Shown here in pieces: positions 52,767-61,132 of a stretch of DNA of 64,000 bases (the stretch's first letter is position 1; every line of letters starts with the position of its first letter). The notes below the pieces were generated by a model, which was not told the origin of the DNA, searched no databases, and worked only from the letters and a program-made list of their open reading frames with translations. Both the position numbers and the translations under genes were made by a program. The DNA comes from Microbispora hainanensis (GTDB lineage: Bacteria; Actinomycetota; Actinomycetes; Streptosporangiales; Streptosporangiaceae): positions 111,881-175,880 of the forward strand of contig NZ_VIRM01000011.1 of assembly GCF_006874475.1 (NCBI RefSeq). Direction: 5' to 3'.

Positions 52767-54631
52767 AGCGCCGCGCATCCGGCGGGGCCGGCGCGCGGGG
52801 TCCCGATACCCACGCCACGCCCCCGGCCGCACCCGCCGCCCGGAACAAGCCGGGCGGGGCCGAGGCGCGGCGGGTGGTCGTGGGGGCACTACGACGCGAA
52901 CCCGCCCGGCTGCTGTGGCTGGCCTGCTGGTCGGTGGCGGAGACCCTGCCCGCGCTGACCGGCGGGTACGCGATCGCGCATGCCGTGGACGACGGCTTCG
53001 CCGCGGGGCGGCCCGGCACCGGCCTGATGTGGCTGGGCGTGCTCGCCGCCGCGTGGGGGGTGGCCGCGCTGGCCGCCCGGCAGGTGCTGCTGCTCATCGC
53101 GGGCATCGTCGAGCCGTTCCGCGACGACCTGCTGGAGCGGGTGGTGACCGGGGCGCTGCGGGCCGGGCGGGGCGGCGACAGCGCGGCCGTCGCCCGGATG
53201 AACCACCAGGTCGAGCTGGCCAGGGACGCCTTCGGCGCGATCATCACGGTGGTCAGGACCTTCGTGTTCACGCTGGCCGGCGTGGCGGTGGGGCTGACGA
53301 CCCTGGCCGCCGAGGTCGTGCCGCTCGTGCTGGCGCCGGTGGCCCTGGGCCTCGGCCTGTTCCTCGTCTCCCTGCCCGCCCTGGCCCGGCGTCAGCGCGA
53401 GTTCATCGTCGCCGACGAGCGTACGGCCGCCGCGGTGGCCGCGATGGCGGGCGGCCTGCGGGACGTGACCGCCTGCGGCGGCGAGACGCGCGTCGCGGCG
53501 AGCGTCGGGCGGGAGATCTCCCGGCAGGCGGGGGCCGCGCGGGCGCTGGCCCGGGTGACGGCGTCGCGGACGCTGTCGCTGGCGGTGGGCGGGTGGCTGC
53601 CGGTGGTGCTCCTGCTGGCGGGCGCACCCTGGCTGGTGCGCCAGGGGGTGACCGGCGGGGTGATCCTCGGCGCGCTGACCTACGTGATGCAGTCGCTCTC
53701 CCCCGCGCTCGGCGGCCTGGTCCAGGGCCTCGGCGTGAGCGGGGTCCGCTTGGCCGTCACGCTGGAGCGCATCCTGCACGCGCCGGGCCCGCCCGTGCCG
53801 CACGGCGACCGGGAGCCCGGCGGGGTCCGGCTGGAGCTGCGCGGCGTGCGCTTCGCCTACGGCGTCCCGGGGCACAAGGCCCCCGAGCCGGTGATCGACG
53901 GCCTGGATCTCGACGTGCCCGAGGGCGACCACCTGGCCGTCGTCGGCCCGAGCGGGATCGGCAAGTCGACGCTGGCCGCGCTCGTCGCCGGCCTGCTGAC
54001 CCCGGACGACGGCGAGGTCCTCGTCGGCGGCGTCCCGGCCGCGCGGGTCAGCCCGGCCGCCCGCGCGCTGATCCCCCAGGAGGCGTACGTCTTCCCCGGC
54101 ACCCTGGCGGAGAACCTGACGTACCTCGCGCCGGGGACGCCTCCCGAGCGGGTGGACGAGGCGGTGGCGGCGTTCGGGCTGACGGAGCTCGCGCGGCGCA
54201 CCGCGGGCGGCCCGCTCGACCCGGCCGAGCTGTCCGCGGGCGAGCGGCAGCTCGTCGCGCTGGCCAGGACCTACCTGTCCCCCGCCCGGCTGGTCGTGCT
54301 CGACGAGGCGACCTGCCATCTCGATCCGGCCGCGGAGGCCCGGGCGGAGGCGGCCTTCGCGGCGCGCGGGGGCACGGTGATCGTCGTGGCGCACCGGATC
54401 TCCTCGGCCCTGCGGGCCCGGCGGGTGCTGGTCATGGACGGCACGCGCGTCCGGCTCGGCACGCACGAGGAGATGGTGGCCTCCTCGCCGCTGTACGCCG
54501 ACCTGGTGGGCCATTGGGAGGGCCCGGGGAGGCTACCGGCGGGGGCGGTAGCGCAGGATGCCGAGGTCACGGCCGGGCGCGGGCCACAGCCAGCCGCATT
54601 CGGAGGCGATCTGGATCGCCTCGACGCGTGA
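52763..54631 (+). CDS. ABC transporter, membrane plus ATPase (RamB/AmfA-like exporter half)
   Basis: 622 residues. Membrane domain (about 35-330) and ATPase: Walker A GPSGIGKST, signature reading LSAGERQL, Walker B LVVLDEATCHLD, switch His in VVAHRIS. GTG at 52763 overlaps the first transporter's stop. The last ~33 codons overlap the antisense response regulator gene, and the tail after HWEGPG is probably a non-conserved extension created by this overlap. Works with the preceding protein to export the lanthipeptide. Confidence 0.9.
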   Translation: MKRRASGGAGARGPDTHATPPAAPAARNKPGGAEARRVVVGALRREPARLLWLACWSVAETLPALTGGYAIAHAVDDGFAAGRPGTGLMWLGVLAAAWGVAALAARQVLLLIAGIVEPFRDDLLERVVTGALRAGRGGDSAAVARMNHQVELARDAFGAIITVVRTFVFTLAGVAVGLTTLAAEVVPLVLAPVALGLGLFLVSLPALARRQREFIVADERTAAAVAAMAGGLRDVTACGGETRVAASVGREISRQAGAARALARVTASRTLSLAVGGWLPVVLLLAGAPWLVRQGVTGGVILGALTYVMQSLSPALGGLVQGLGVSGVRLAVTLERILHAPGPPVPHGDREPGGVRLELRGVRFAYGVPGHKAPEPVIDGLDLDVPEGDHLAVVGPSGIGKSTLAALVAGLLTPDDGEVLVGGVPAARVSPAARALIPQEAYVFPGTLAENLTYLAPGTPPERVDEAVAAFGLTELARRTAGGPLDPAELSAGERQLVALARTYLSPARLVVLDEATCHLDPAAEARAEAAFAARGGTVIVVAHRISSALRARRVLVMDGTRVRLGTHEEMVASSPLYADLVGHWEGPGRLPAGAVAQDAEVTAGRGPQPAAFGGDLDRLDA

Positions 54632-55189
54632 GCGGGCGCCGACCTTCGTGAGGATGCGGGACAGGTAGTTGCGGACCGTGCCCCGCGACAGCGACAGGCG
54701 GTCGGCGATCTCGCCCACGGTGGCGCCCCCGGCCGCGCTCTCCAGGACGTCGAGCTCTCGGGCGGTCAGCGGGTTGCTGTCGGCGTCGAGCGCGGCCACC
54801 GCGAGCTCGGGGTCGATGACCCGTTCCCCTTTCGACACGCGGCGGATGCAGTCCACCAGGTGGCCCGGCGAGGCGTCCTTCACGACGAAGCCGCGCACGC
54901 CGGCGTCCAGCGCCTTGCGCAGCGCCATGGGCGTCCCGAGCCCCGTGAGGACGACGCTCTTGCAGGAGGGCAACCGGCGGTGCAGTTCGGCCGCCGCGGT
55001 GATGCCGTCGACACCGGGCATCCCGATGTCGAGCACCGCGACGTCGGGGCGCCGCAGGCAGCCGAGCCTGACGATGTCCTCGCCCTTGTCCGCCTCGGCC
55101 ACCACCTCGAGGTCGTCCTCGCTCGACAGCAGGGCGACCAGCGCCTTGCGGATGAGGTGCATGTCCTCGGCGAGCATCAGTCGGATCAA
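54533..55189 (-). CDS. NarL/LuxR-type response regulator (RamR/AmfR-like)
   Basis: 218 residues. The receiver domain has acidic residues at 8-9 (LAEDMH), the phospho-acceptor Asp54 (VAVLDIGMPG), Thr82 and Lys104. The C-terminal LuxR-type HTH (about 140-200) begins NPLTARELDVLE and has VGEIADRLSLSRGTVRNYLSRI. The start is TTG at 55189, supported by GGGGG upstream; ATG at 55177 is an alternative. Its position facing the exporter genes matches the regulator of ram/amf loci, here on the opposite strand with a 99-base 3' overlap. Probably activated by the kinase at 46570 and activating lanKC. Confidence 0.87.
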   Translation of the reverse strand: MIRLMLAEDMHLIRKALVALLSSEDDLEVVAEADKGEDIVRLGCLRRPDVAVLDIGMPGVDGITAAAELHRRLPSCKSVVLTGLGTPMALRKALDAGVRGFVVKDASPGHLVDCIRRVSKGERVIDPELAVAALDADSNPLTARELDVLESAAGGATVGEIADRLSLSRGTVRNYLSRILTKVGARSRVEAIQIASECGWLWPAPGRDLGILRYRPRR

Positions 55190-55332
55190 ACCAGACCCCC
55201 CTACACGCGGTGCGAGCGGCCGCTCGCCGTTGGTGACCGCGGCGCTTCACTCACTATGAGGGTTCCGCGCGCACGCCGGGACCTCTCTACCCGAACTGTC
55301 ACCTTTAATCAGGAAGCGCGTCAGAGAAAAAC

Positions 55333-55367
55333 CGACGCCCGGCCCCCTGCGCGGGAGCCGGGCGTCG
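55333..55367 (-). terminator. Intrinsic terminator of the secreted-protein gene
   Basis: Perfect 11-bp stem (cgacgcccggc / gccgggcgtcg), followed on the minus strand by GTTTTTC. Lies 12 bases after the stop of the gene at 55379. Confidence 0.8.
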
Positions 55368-55378
55368 CGGTCGGGTTT

Positions 55379-56338
55379 CTAGTGGCGCACGACCTTCACG
55401 TAGTCGGTCGCCTGGGAACCCTTGAGCCCGCGGTTGCCGTCGAAGCGCACCGCCCAGGTGCCGGACCGGAAGGCGCGGACCTTGGTGGCGAAGTCGCCGT
55501 CACCGTCGGTCTTGATGGTGTCGACGTACTGCCACTTGTGGGAGCCGGAGGACTGGAAGTAGACCTTCACGCTCTGCGAGCCCAGCCAGCGCCAGCTGTT
55601 CCAGTAGTTGTGGCTGTCGGAGCAGAAGCGGTCGCCGCCACGGCGGCCGGAGAAGTCGTCCCACCCGTCGTAGTACCAGTCACCCCAGCACTGCGCGACC
55701 TGCAGCGTGCCCTTGAGGGTCAGCGCACGGCCCTTGCGGACCGGCTCGGGGGTGGCGTCGAAGCCGGCGATGCGGGTCGCCTTGGGACCCGTCGGACGCG
55801 GCGCGTGCCACTCCTTGCGCTTCACCGTGAAGCTGCGGTCGGTGGTGTACCTCTTGCCGTCGAGGCCGACGGCCACGACGTGCACCTTGTAGGTGCCGGC
55901 GCGGTCGTTCCAGTCGAAGCTCCACGACCGCGAGGTCTGGTCGAACTTCGGACCGTTGTGACCGCTCTTCTGCTTGCCGAACCAGTGGTTGCCGCCGTGG
56001 TCGCCGTGACCACCCCGCGGACCCCACAGGTCGATGTCCACGCTCTGGACGTCCTTGGTCGTGACCCGGGCGGTGACCTGGGCGGACCGGCCCTTGCTCA
56101 CCACGACCACGTTCGGGCTGACGTCGACCGACACGATGCGCGGGTCGGGCGTGTACGGCTTGTGGAAGTCGGGCTTGTGGAAGTCCGGCTTGTGCGGCTT
56201 GTGGAAGGTGTCCCCAGCGGAGGGGCTCGGCGTGGGCGTCGGCGTGGGCGCGACAGTGGCCGCGTACGCGGGCGCAGTCGCGAGCGCCGTGGCGCCCATG
56301 GCGACCGCTACCAGGGTGGTAGCAGCTCGTTTCACCAT
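55379..56338 (-). CDS. Secreted protein with tandem beta-type domains
   Basis: 319 residues. Signal peptide (about 1-27), a Pro/Thr linker, then HKPDF repeats and two beta-rich domains. The first starts RIVSVDVSPNVVVVSKG, the second RIAGFDATPEPVRKGRAL, both like calcium-free immunoglobulin-like modules. One Cys pair (QCWGDW and FCSDSH) lies in the second domain. No enzyme motif was seen. The next gene upstream codes a protein of the same plan. ATG at 56338; strong terminator downstream. Confidence 0.7.
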   Translation of the reverse strand: MVKRAATTLVAVAMGATALATAPAYAATVAPTPTPTPSPSAGDTFHKPHKPDFHKPDFHKPYTPDPRIVSVDVSPNVVVVSKGRSAQVTARVTTKDVQSVDIDLWGPRGGHGDHGGNHWFGKQKSGHNGPKFDQTSRSWSFDWNDRAGTYKVHVVAVGLDGKRYTTDRSFTVKRKEWHAPRPTGPKATRIAGFDATPEPVRKGRALTLKGTLQVAQCWGDWYYDGWDDFSGRRGGDRFCSDSHNYWNSWRWLGSQSVKVYFQSSGSHKWQYVDTIKTDGDGDFATKVRAFRSGTWAVRFDGNRGLKGSQATDYVKVVRH

Positions 56339-56505
56339 GAGGGTAATTCCTCTCCCCGTTCAGGAACGCACCCCCGATTTGGGGTACGCCACCGTCATAG
56401 ACGTCACAAGGGCGAGAAAAGTTGCGGTACATCCCCGGAAAAGTGATTACAAAATCATAACGTCCATTACGCCTGCTTTATACTTTTTGTGGTACGTGAG
56501 GCTGT

Positions 56506-57441
56506 TCATGCCTCTCGTTGCGCGCTGGCTTCGGCGGCGTACCGGGACGTGCCCGCGTACTCGGCACGCCAGGCGCCCTCGCCGTCCGCACGGACCTTCG
56601 CGGTGAACCAGCCGTCCTTGCGGGTGACCGCCTCCCCGACGGTCTTCCAGCGGGACGACCCTTCGGGACGGAACCGGATCCTGACCCGCTGCCCGGCGAA
56701 GGGCCGGTAGTCGACCTTCCCGCCGGGGCCCACCCGCAGCAGCGTCCCGGTGACGCGCACGCCGTTCCCCTCGCGAGCCACCTTGAGCCCCTCGATCTCG
56801 GTCTCCCTGCGCAGGTTGAAGCCCGCGTAGGCGACCACCTGTTCGCCCCGCGCGTTCACCGCGGTCGCGGTGACCGTCCAGGGGCCGCTCGGATACCACC
56901 GCGACAGGGCCTTGTCGGGGAGGAACCGCCAGGTCTCCCACTCGCCGGACGAGATCCGCCGGGCCGGCCGGCCGTCGCGCGACGCGCCCGTCACCCTGGG
57001 CACCAGGGCGGACGCCAGCCCGCCCAGGCCCGGCAGGGGCGCAGCGGCGGGCACGGTCCCGGGCACACCGGGGGGCACGGCGGGGGGCACGGCGGGGGGC
57101 ACGGCGGTGCCCGGGGGGACCATCGGGTCCGGAGAGGCGGGCGGCACCGGAACGGCGTCGCCCGACGGCGGCGAGGGGGTGACGTCCGGCTCGGGCTCCT
57201 GGCCGGGATCGTCGCCTCCCGAGGGGGCGCGGCCGGGCTCAAGGACGACGGAGACGCGGTCCGCGCCGCGTGCGACCACGTCGACGACCAGCCGCACCGA
57301 CCCGCTCGGGCCGACCACGGGGTCGGACGGGCGCACCACGATCGAGCGGATGGCCAGGTCGCCGGAGGCGGGGGCCGGCGCGGCGGCCGCCGCCGTCGTC
57401 GCGGTCGCGAGGACCAGCGTCGCGAGCAGAGGTCTCATCAT
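56506..57441 (-). CDS. Secreted protein, paralogue of the neighbouring beta-domain protein
   Basis: 311 residues. Signal peptide (about 1-25), then an N-terminal domain starting AIRSIVVRPSDPVVGPSG (similar to the neighbour), a long Pro/Val/Gly linker with PPAVPP repeats, and a C-terminal domain with GLKVAREGNGVRVTGTL and SRWKTVGEAVTRKDGWFTAKV, as in the neighbour. Function unknown; probably wall or matrix associated. ATG at 57441; a second ATG is one codon later. Confidence 0.7.
   Translation of the reverse strand: MMRPLLATLVLATATTAAAAAPAPASGDLAIRSIVVRPSDPVVGPSGSVRLVVDVVARGADRVSVVLEPGRAPSGGDDPGQEPEPDVTPSPPSGDAVPVPPASPDPMVPPGTAVPPAVPPAVPPGVPGTVPAAAPLPGLGGLASALVPRVTGASRDGRPARRISSGEWETWRFLPDKALSRWYPSGPWTVTATAVNARGEQVVAYAGFNLRRETEIEGLKVAREGNGVRVTGTLLRVGPGGKVDYRPFAGQRVRIRFRPEGSSRWKTVGEAVTRKDGWFTAKVRADGEGAWRAEYAGTSRYAAEASAQREA
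57062..57108. repeat. 12-bp tandem repeat in a secreted-protein gene
   Basis: Three units of ggggcacggcgg, in frame, coding Val-Pro-Pro-Ala repeats of the linker. Confidence 0.88.
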
Positions 57442-57552
57442 GCCCCGTGACCGTACGCATGCCCGCGGGCCGTCCCGCCCCCGACACACTCCCGGCCCGG
57501 TAAAAAATGGGTCCGGTCAGTGGGCCCGGTAGATCGGCCACCCGCCTCGTGA

Positions 57553-59394
57553 TCAGCCGGTCGTGTACAGCTCCTCGATCACCTCGGCATACCGGGCGTG
57601 GACGACCCGGCGCTTGAGCTTGAGGCTGGGGGTGAGCTCCGCGGTCTCGGCCGTCCACTCGACGGGCAGCAGCCGCCACCGCTTGACCTGCTGCACCCGG
57701 GCGAGCTTGTGGTTGGCGGCCTCGACCGCCGCCTCGACCTCCTTGAGCACGTCCGGATGCGCGGCGAGGCCGGCCAGGGAGTCGAAGCCGATGCCGCGCG
57801 CCCGCGCCCACTCGGGCGCCACCTCGCCGTCCAGGGTGAGGATCGCCACGGGGTAGGGCCTGCGGTCGCCGTACGCGAGCGCCTGGCCGATGAGCGGGTG
57901 CTCCTTCAGGTGGCCCTCGATGGCGGCCGGGGAGACGTTCTCCCCGCCGGAGGTGATGAACAGCTCCTTCTTGCGGTCGACGATGCGGACGAAGCCGTCC
58001 TCGTCGATCGACCCGACGTCGCCGGTGTGCAGCCAGCCGTCGTCGTCGAGAAGCTCGGCGGTCGCCTCCGGCAGGCCGAGATAGCCCCGGGTGTTGAGCG
58101 GGCTGCGGGTGAGGATCTCGCCGTCCTCGGCGATCCGCACCTCCACGCCCGGCTCGGCCCGGCCCACCGTGCCGAGCTTGAAGACCTCCGGCGTGTTGCC
58201 GGTGAATGCTCCGGTCGTCTCGGTCATGCCGTACACGTCGATGACCTTGAGGCCGAGGCCGGCGAAGAACCGCTGCACCTCTTCCGGCATCGGCGCGGCG
58301 GCGGTCGCGCACCAGCGGGCCTGGTCGAGCCCGATCAGGGCGCGGACGATCGACAGCAGCGCGGCGTCGGCCCGCTCGTACGCCTCGCGCACCTCGGGCG
58401 TGACCGTGTGGCCGTGCTGCTGCCCCTCGACGTACGCGAGCCCGGCGGCCATCGCGGCCCGCACGTTCTCCTGCTGCTCGGGCGGCTGGGTGGCCAGCAT
58501 GGCCTGCAGCCGGGCCGTCATCTTCTCCCAGACGCGGGGGACGCCGAAGAACAGCACCGGGTGCACCTGGCCGAGCGTGGCGCCGAGGTTCGCCAGGTCC
58601 GTGCAGAAGTGGACGTGGTTGACCTTGACCAGCGGCAGATAGAGGCTGAGCACCCGCTCGGCGATGTGGGCGTAGGTGAGGTAGGAGATCTGCGTGCTGC
58701 GCATGGGCAGGTCGATCATGCGCTGGGTCGCGACGAGCTCGAACAGCACGTTCGTGTGCGTCAGCGGGACGCCCTTGGGGTTGCCCGTCGTCCCCGAGGT
58801 GTAGAGGACGGTCAGCGTGTCCTCCGGGGTCACCGCCTGCCAGCGGGCCTCCACCGCGGCCGGGTCGGCCGCCAGCGCGTCGGCGCCGAGCCTCAGGAAC
58901 GCCTCCCAGCTCAGAAAGCGCTCGTCGCCGTCGGGGGCGCCCTCCAGCATGACGATCCTCGTGAGCGCGGGCAGCTCGCCGAGCACCGGCTCCCAGCGGG
59001 CCAGGTCGGCCGGGCCGCCGAGCACCGCGATCCGCGCCCCGACGTCGCGGCCGACGTACGCGACCTGCTCGGGGGCGAAGGTCGCGTAGATCGAGCAGGG
59101 GACACCACCCGCGTGGACGGCCCCGAGATCGGCGAGCACGTGCTCGCTGCGGTTGACCAGCATCAGCGCGACGGAGTCGCCCGGCCGCAGGCCGAGCGCG
59201 GCGTAGCCGGCGGCGATCTGCAGCACCCTCTCGCGCGCCTCGGCGTAGGTCAGCGTCGTCCAGCCGTCGCCCGTTGGATCGGAGTAGGCGGGCGCGTCCG
59301 GATGCTCCTGCGCGGCCCACCTGAGCTGCTCGCATACCGTCCTGCCGGCGATCTCCTGCTCGATCGCGGCCCGCTCCTCAAGTACGCCGGACAT
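57553..59394 (-). CDS. Long-chain acyl-CoA synthetase (AMP-forming)
   Basis: 613 residues. ANL-superfamily motifs: LYTSGTTGNPKGVPLTH (P-loop), VYGMTETTG, WLHTGDVGSIDEDGF and DRKKELFITSGGENVSP. It activates fatty acids to acyl-CoA through acyl-AMP; size and motifs fit FadD15-type enzymes. ATG at 59394 follows GGGAGG. No partner genes lie beside it. Confidence 0.9.
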   Translation of the reverse strand: MSGVLEERAAIEQEIAGRTVCEQLRWAAQEHPDAPAYSDPTGDGWTTLTYAEARERVLQIAAGYAALGLRPGDSVALMLVNRSEHVLADLGAVHAGGVPCSIYATFAPEQVAYVGRDVGARIAVLGGPADLARWEPVLGELPALTRIVMLEGAPDGDERFLSWEAFLRLGADALAADPAAVEARWQAVTPEDTLTVLYTSGTTGNPKGVPLTHTNVLFELVATQRMIDLPMRSTQISYLTYAHIAERVLSLYLPLVKVNHVHFCTDLANLGATLGQVHPVLFFGVPRVWEKMTARLQAMLATQPPEQQENVRAAMAAGLAYVEGQQHGHTVTPEVREAYERADAALLSIVRALIGLDQARWCATAAAPMPEEVQRFFAGLGLKVIDVYGMTETTGAFTGNTPEVFKLGTVGRAEPGVEVRIAEDGEILTRSPLNTRGYLGLPEATAELLDDDGWLHTGDVGSIDEDGFVRIVDRKKELFITSGGENVSPAAIEGHLKEHPLIGQALAYGDRRPYPVAILTLDGEVAPEWARARGIGFDSLAGLAAHPDVLKEVEAAVEAANHKLARVQQVKRWRLLPVEWTAETAELTPSLKLKRRVVHARYAEVIEELYTTG

Positions 59395-59573
59395 CGCGCC
59401 TCCCAACGGGTATTCCGCACGCGTGGCATGCATCGCACCACACGGGATCACCGTGGACAAGACCCCCGCGAGGAGAAGCACGGCGGGCTGTGCTATACGC
59501 GGCCCCCATAATCGGACAAATAACACATAAAGGCAGGTAAGGTACACAAGACGGAGTGTGATCGGGGGTTCAC

Positions 59574-61079
59574 ATGGCATCCGGTAGATCGGGTCCGCCG
59601 GAAGTCGAGCGGACGTTCTTCGGCCATCCGCGGGGGCTGGCCACGCTGTTCGGCACCGAGATGTGGGAGCGGTTCAGCTACTACGGCATGCGCGCCATCC
59701 TCGTGCTGTTCCTGACCGCGCCCGTCACGCGCGGCGGCATGGGCCTGCCGGAGACGACCGCCGTCGGCATCTACGGCGTCTACATCGCCTCGGTCTACCT
59801 GCTCGCCATCGCGGGGGGCTGGCTCGGCGACCGGCTGCTCGGGGCGCGCAGGACCGTGCTGTGCGGCGCCCTGGTCATCATGGGCGGCCACGTCAGCATG
59901 GCGATGCCCATGGGCGGCGGGTTCGTCTGGCTCGGCCTCGTGCTGATCGCGCTGGGCAGCGGACTGCTCAAGCCGAACATGTCGGCGCTGGTGGGCGAGC
60001 TCTATCGGCACGAGGACGACGCCCGGCGCGACTCCGGCTACACGATCTTCTACATGGGCATCAACCTGGGCGCCTTCATCGGCATCATGGTCGTGCCCTG
60101 GCTGCAGACGGGCGGCCGCTGGCACCTCGCCTTCGGCGCGGCGGCCCTCGGCATGGCCTTCGGCCTGGCGCAGTACGTCCGGGGCCGGGCCACGCTCCGC
60201 GGCGCGGGCGAGGAGCCGGACCACCGCCTGACGCCGGACGAGGAGCGCCGCTTCAAGGTCGTGGCGAGCGTCGCGCTCGCCGTCGGCGCGGGCGCGCTGA
60301 CCCTGTGGGCGCTCAGCGGCACGCTCACCGTGGACCGGTTCGCCCTCGTGCTCACGGTCGTCACGGCGGCCGTGCCGGTCGCGTACTTCGTCTTCCTGTT
60401 CTCCTCGCACGAGGTCACCGCGGAGGAACGGAAGGGCCTGTTCGCGTACGTGTGGCTGTTCCTGGCCGCCGCGATCTTCTGGCTCGTCTACGACCAGGCC
60501 GGCAGCGCCCTGCTGCTGTTCGCGAAGAACGACACCGACCTGGACGTGCTCGGCTTCACGATCCCGCCGGGCTGGGTGGGCAACATCAACTCGCTGGTGA
60601 TCATCCTCGTCGCCCCCCTCTTCGCCGAGATGTTCCTCAAGGCGGGCACCCGGATCAGCACGCCGCTGAAGTTCGCGGTCGGTCTGGTGCTCGTCGGGCT
60701 GAGCTTCGTCGTCATGTCGGTCGCGTCCGGCATCGCCTCCGGCGGGGTGAAGGTCTCGGTCATGTGGCTGCTGTCGGTCTACCTCATCCAGACCGTCGGC
60801 GAGCTGTTCCTGAGCCCGGCCGGGCTGTCGGTCACCAACAAGCTCGCCCCCCGGGCGTTCGAGAACCAGCTCATGGGCCTGTGGTTCCTCTCGATGGCCC
60901 TCGGCGACTCGGTCGGCGGCCAGGCCTACCGGCTGACCAGGGTCGTGCCGATGCCCGTCTATTACCTCGCCCTCGCGCTCGCCGCGATCGCGGCGGGGCT
61001 CGTCATGCTGCTGTTCGTCCGCAGGCTCCGCGTGCTGATGGCCGAGCACCACGTGCCGTCCGTGCCCGCGCCGAGCTGA
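59574..61079 (+). CDS. POT/PTR2-family proton-coupled peptide transporter
   Basis: 501 residues with about 14 helices. The family motif E-x-x-E-R-F is in EMWERFSYYGMRAIL, and FYMGINLGAFIGI and GGWLGDRLLG are also typical. Imports di- and tripeptides with protons. ATG at 59574. A 23-bp tandem repeat begins at its stop. Confidence 0.92.
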   Translation: MASGRSGPPEVERTFFGHPRGLATLFGTEMWERFSYYGMRAILVLFLTAPVTRGGMGLPETTAVGIYGVYIASVYLLAIAGGWLGDRLLGARRTVLCGALVIMGGHVSMAMPMGGGFVWLGLVLIALGSGLLKPNMSALVGELYRHEDDARRDSGYTIFYMGINLGAFIGIMVVPWLQTGGRWHLAFGAAALGMAFGLAQYVRGRATLRGAGEEPDHRLTPDEERRFKVVASVALAVGAGALTLWALSGTLTVDRFALVLTVVTAAVPVAYFVFLFSSHEVTAEERKGLFAYVWLFLAAAIFWLVYDQAGSALLLFAKNDTDLDVLGFTIPPGWVGNINSLVIILVAPLFAEMFLKAGTRISTPLKFAVGLVLVGLSFVVMSVASGIASGGVKVSVMWLLSVYLIQTVGELFLSPAGLSVTNKLAPRAFENQLMGLWFLSMALGDSVGGQAYRLTRVVPMPVYYLALALAAIAAGLVMLLFVRRLRVLMAEHHVPSVPAPS

Positions 61080-61132
61080 CGCTCATGCCCACGCCGAGCC
61101 GACGCTCATGCCCACGCCGAGCCGGGGCTCAC
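61062..61132. repeat. 23-bp tandem repeat after the POT transporter
   Basis: Two full units (cgacgctcatgcccacgcc plus gagc; 61077-61099 and 61100-61122) with partial copies on both sides. The first partial copy includes the end of the transporter gene; the rest is non-coding. Confidence 0.88.
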
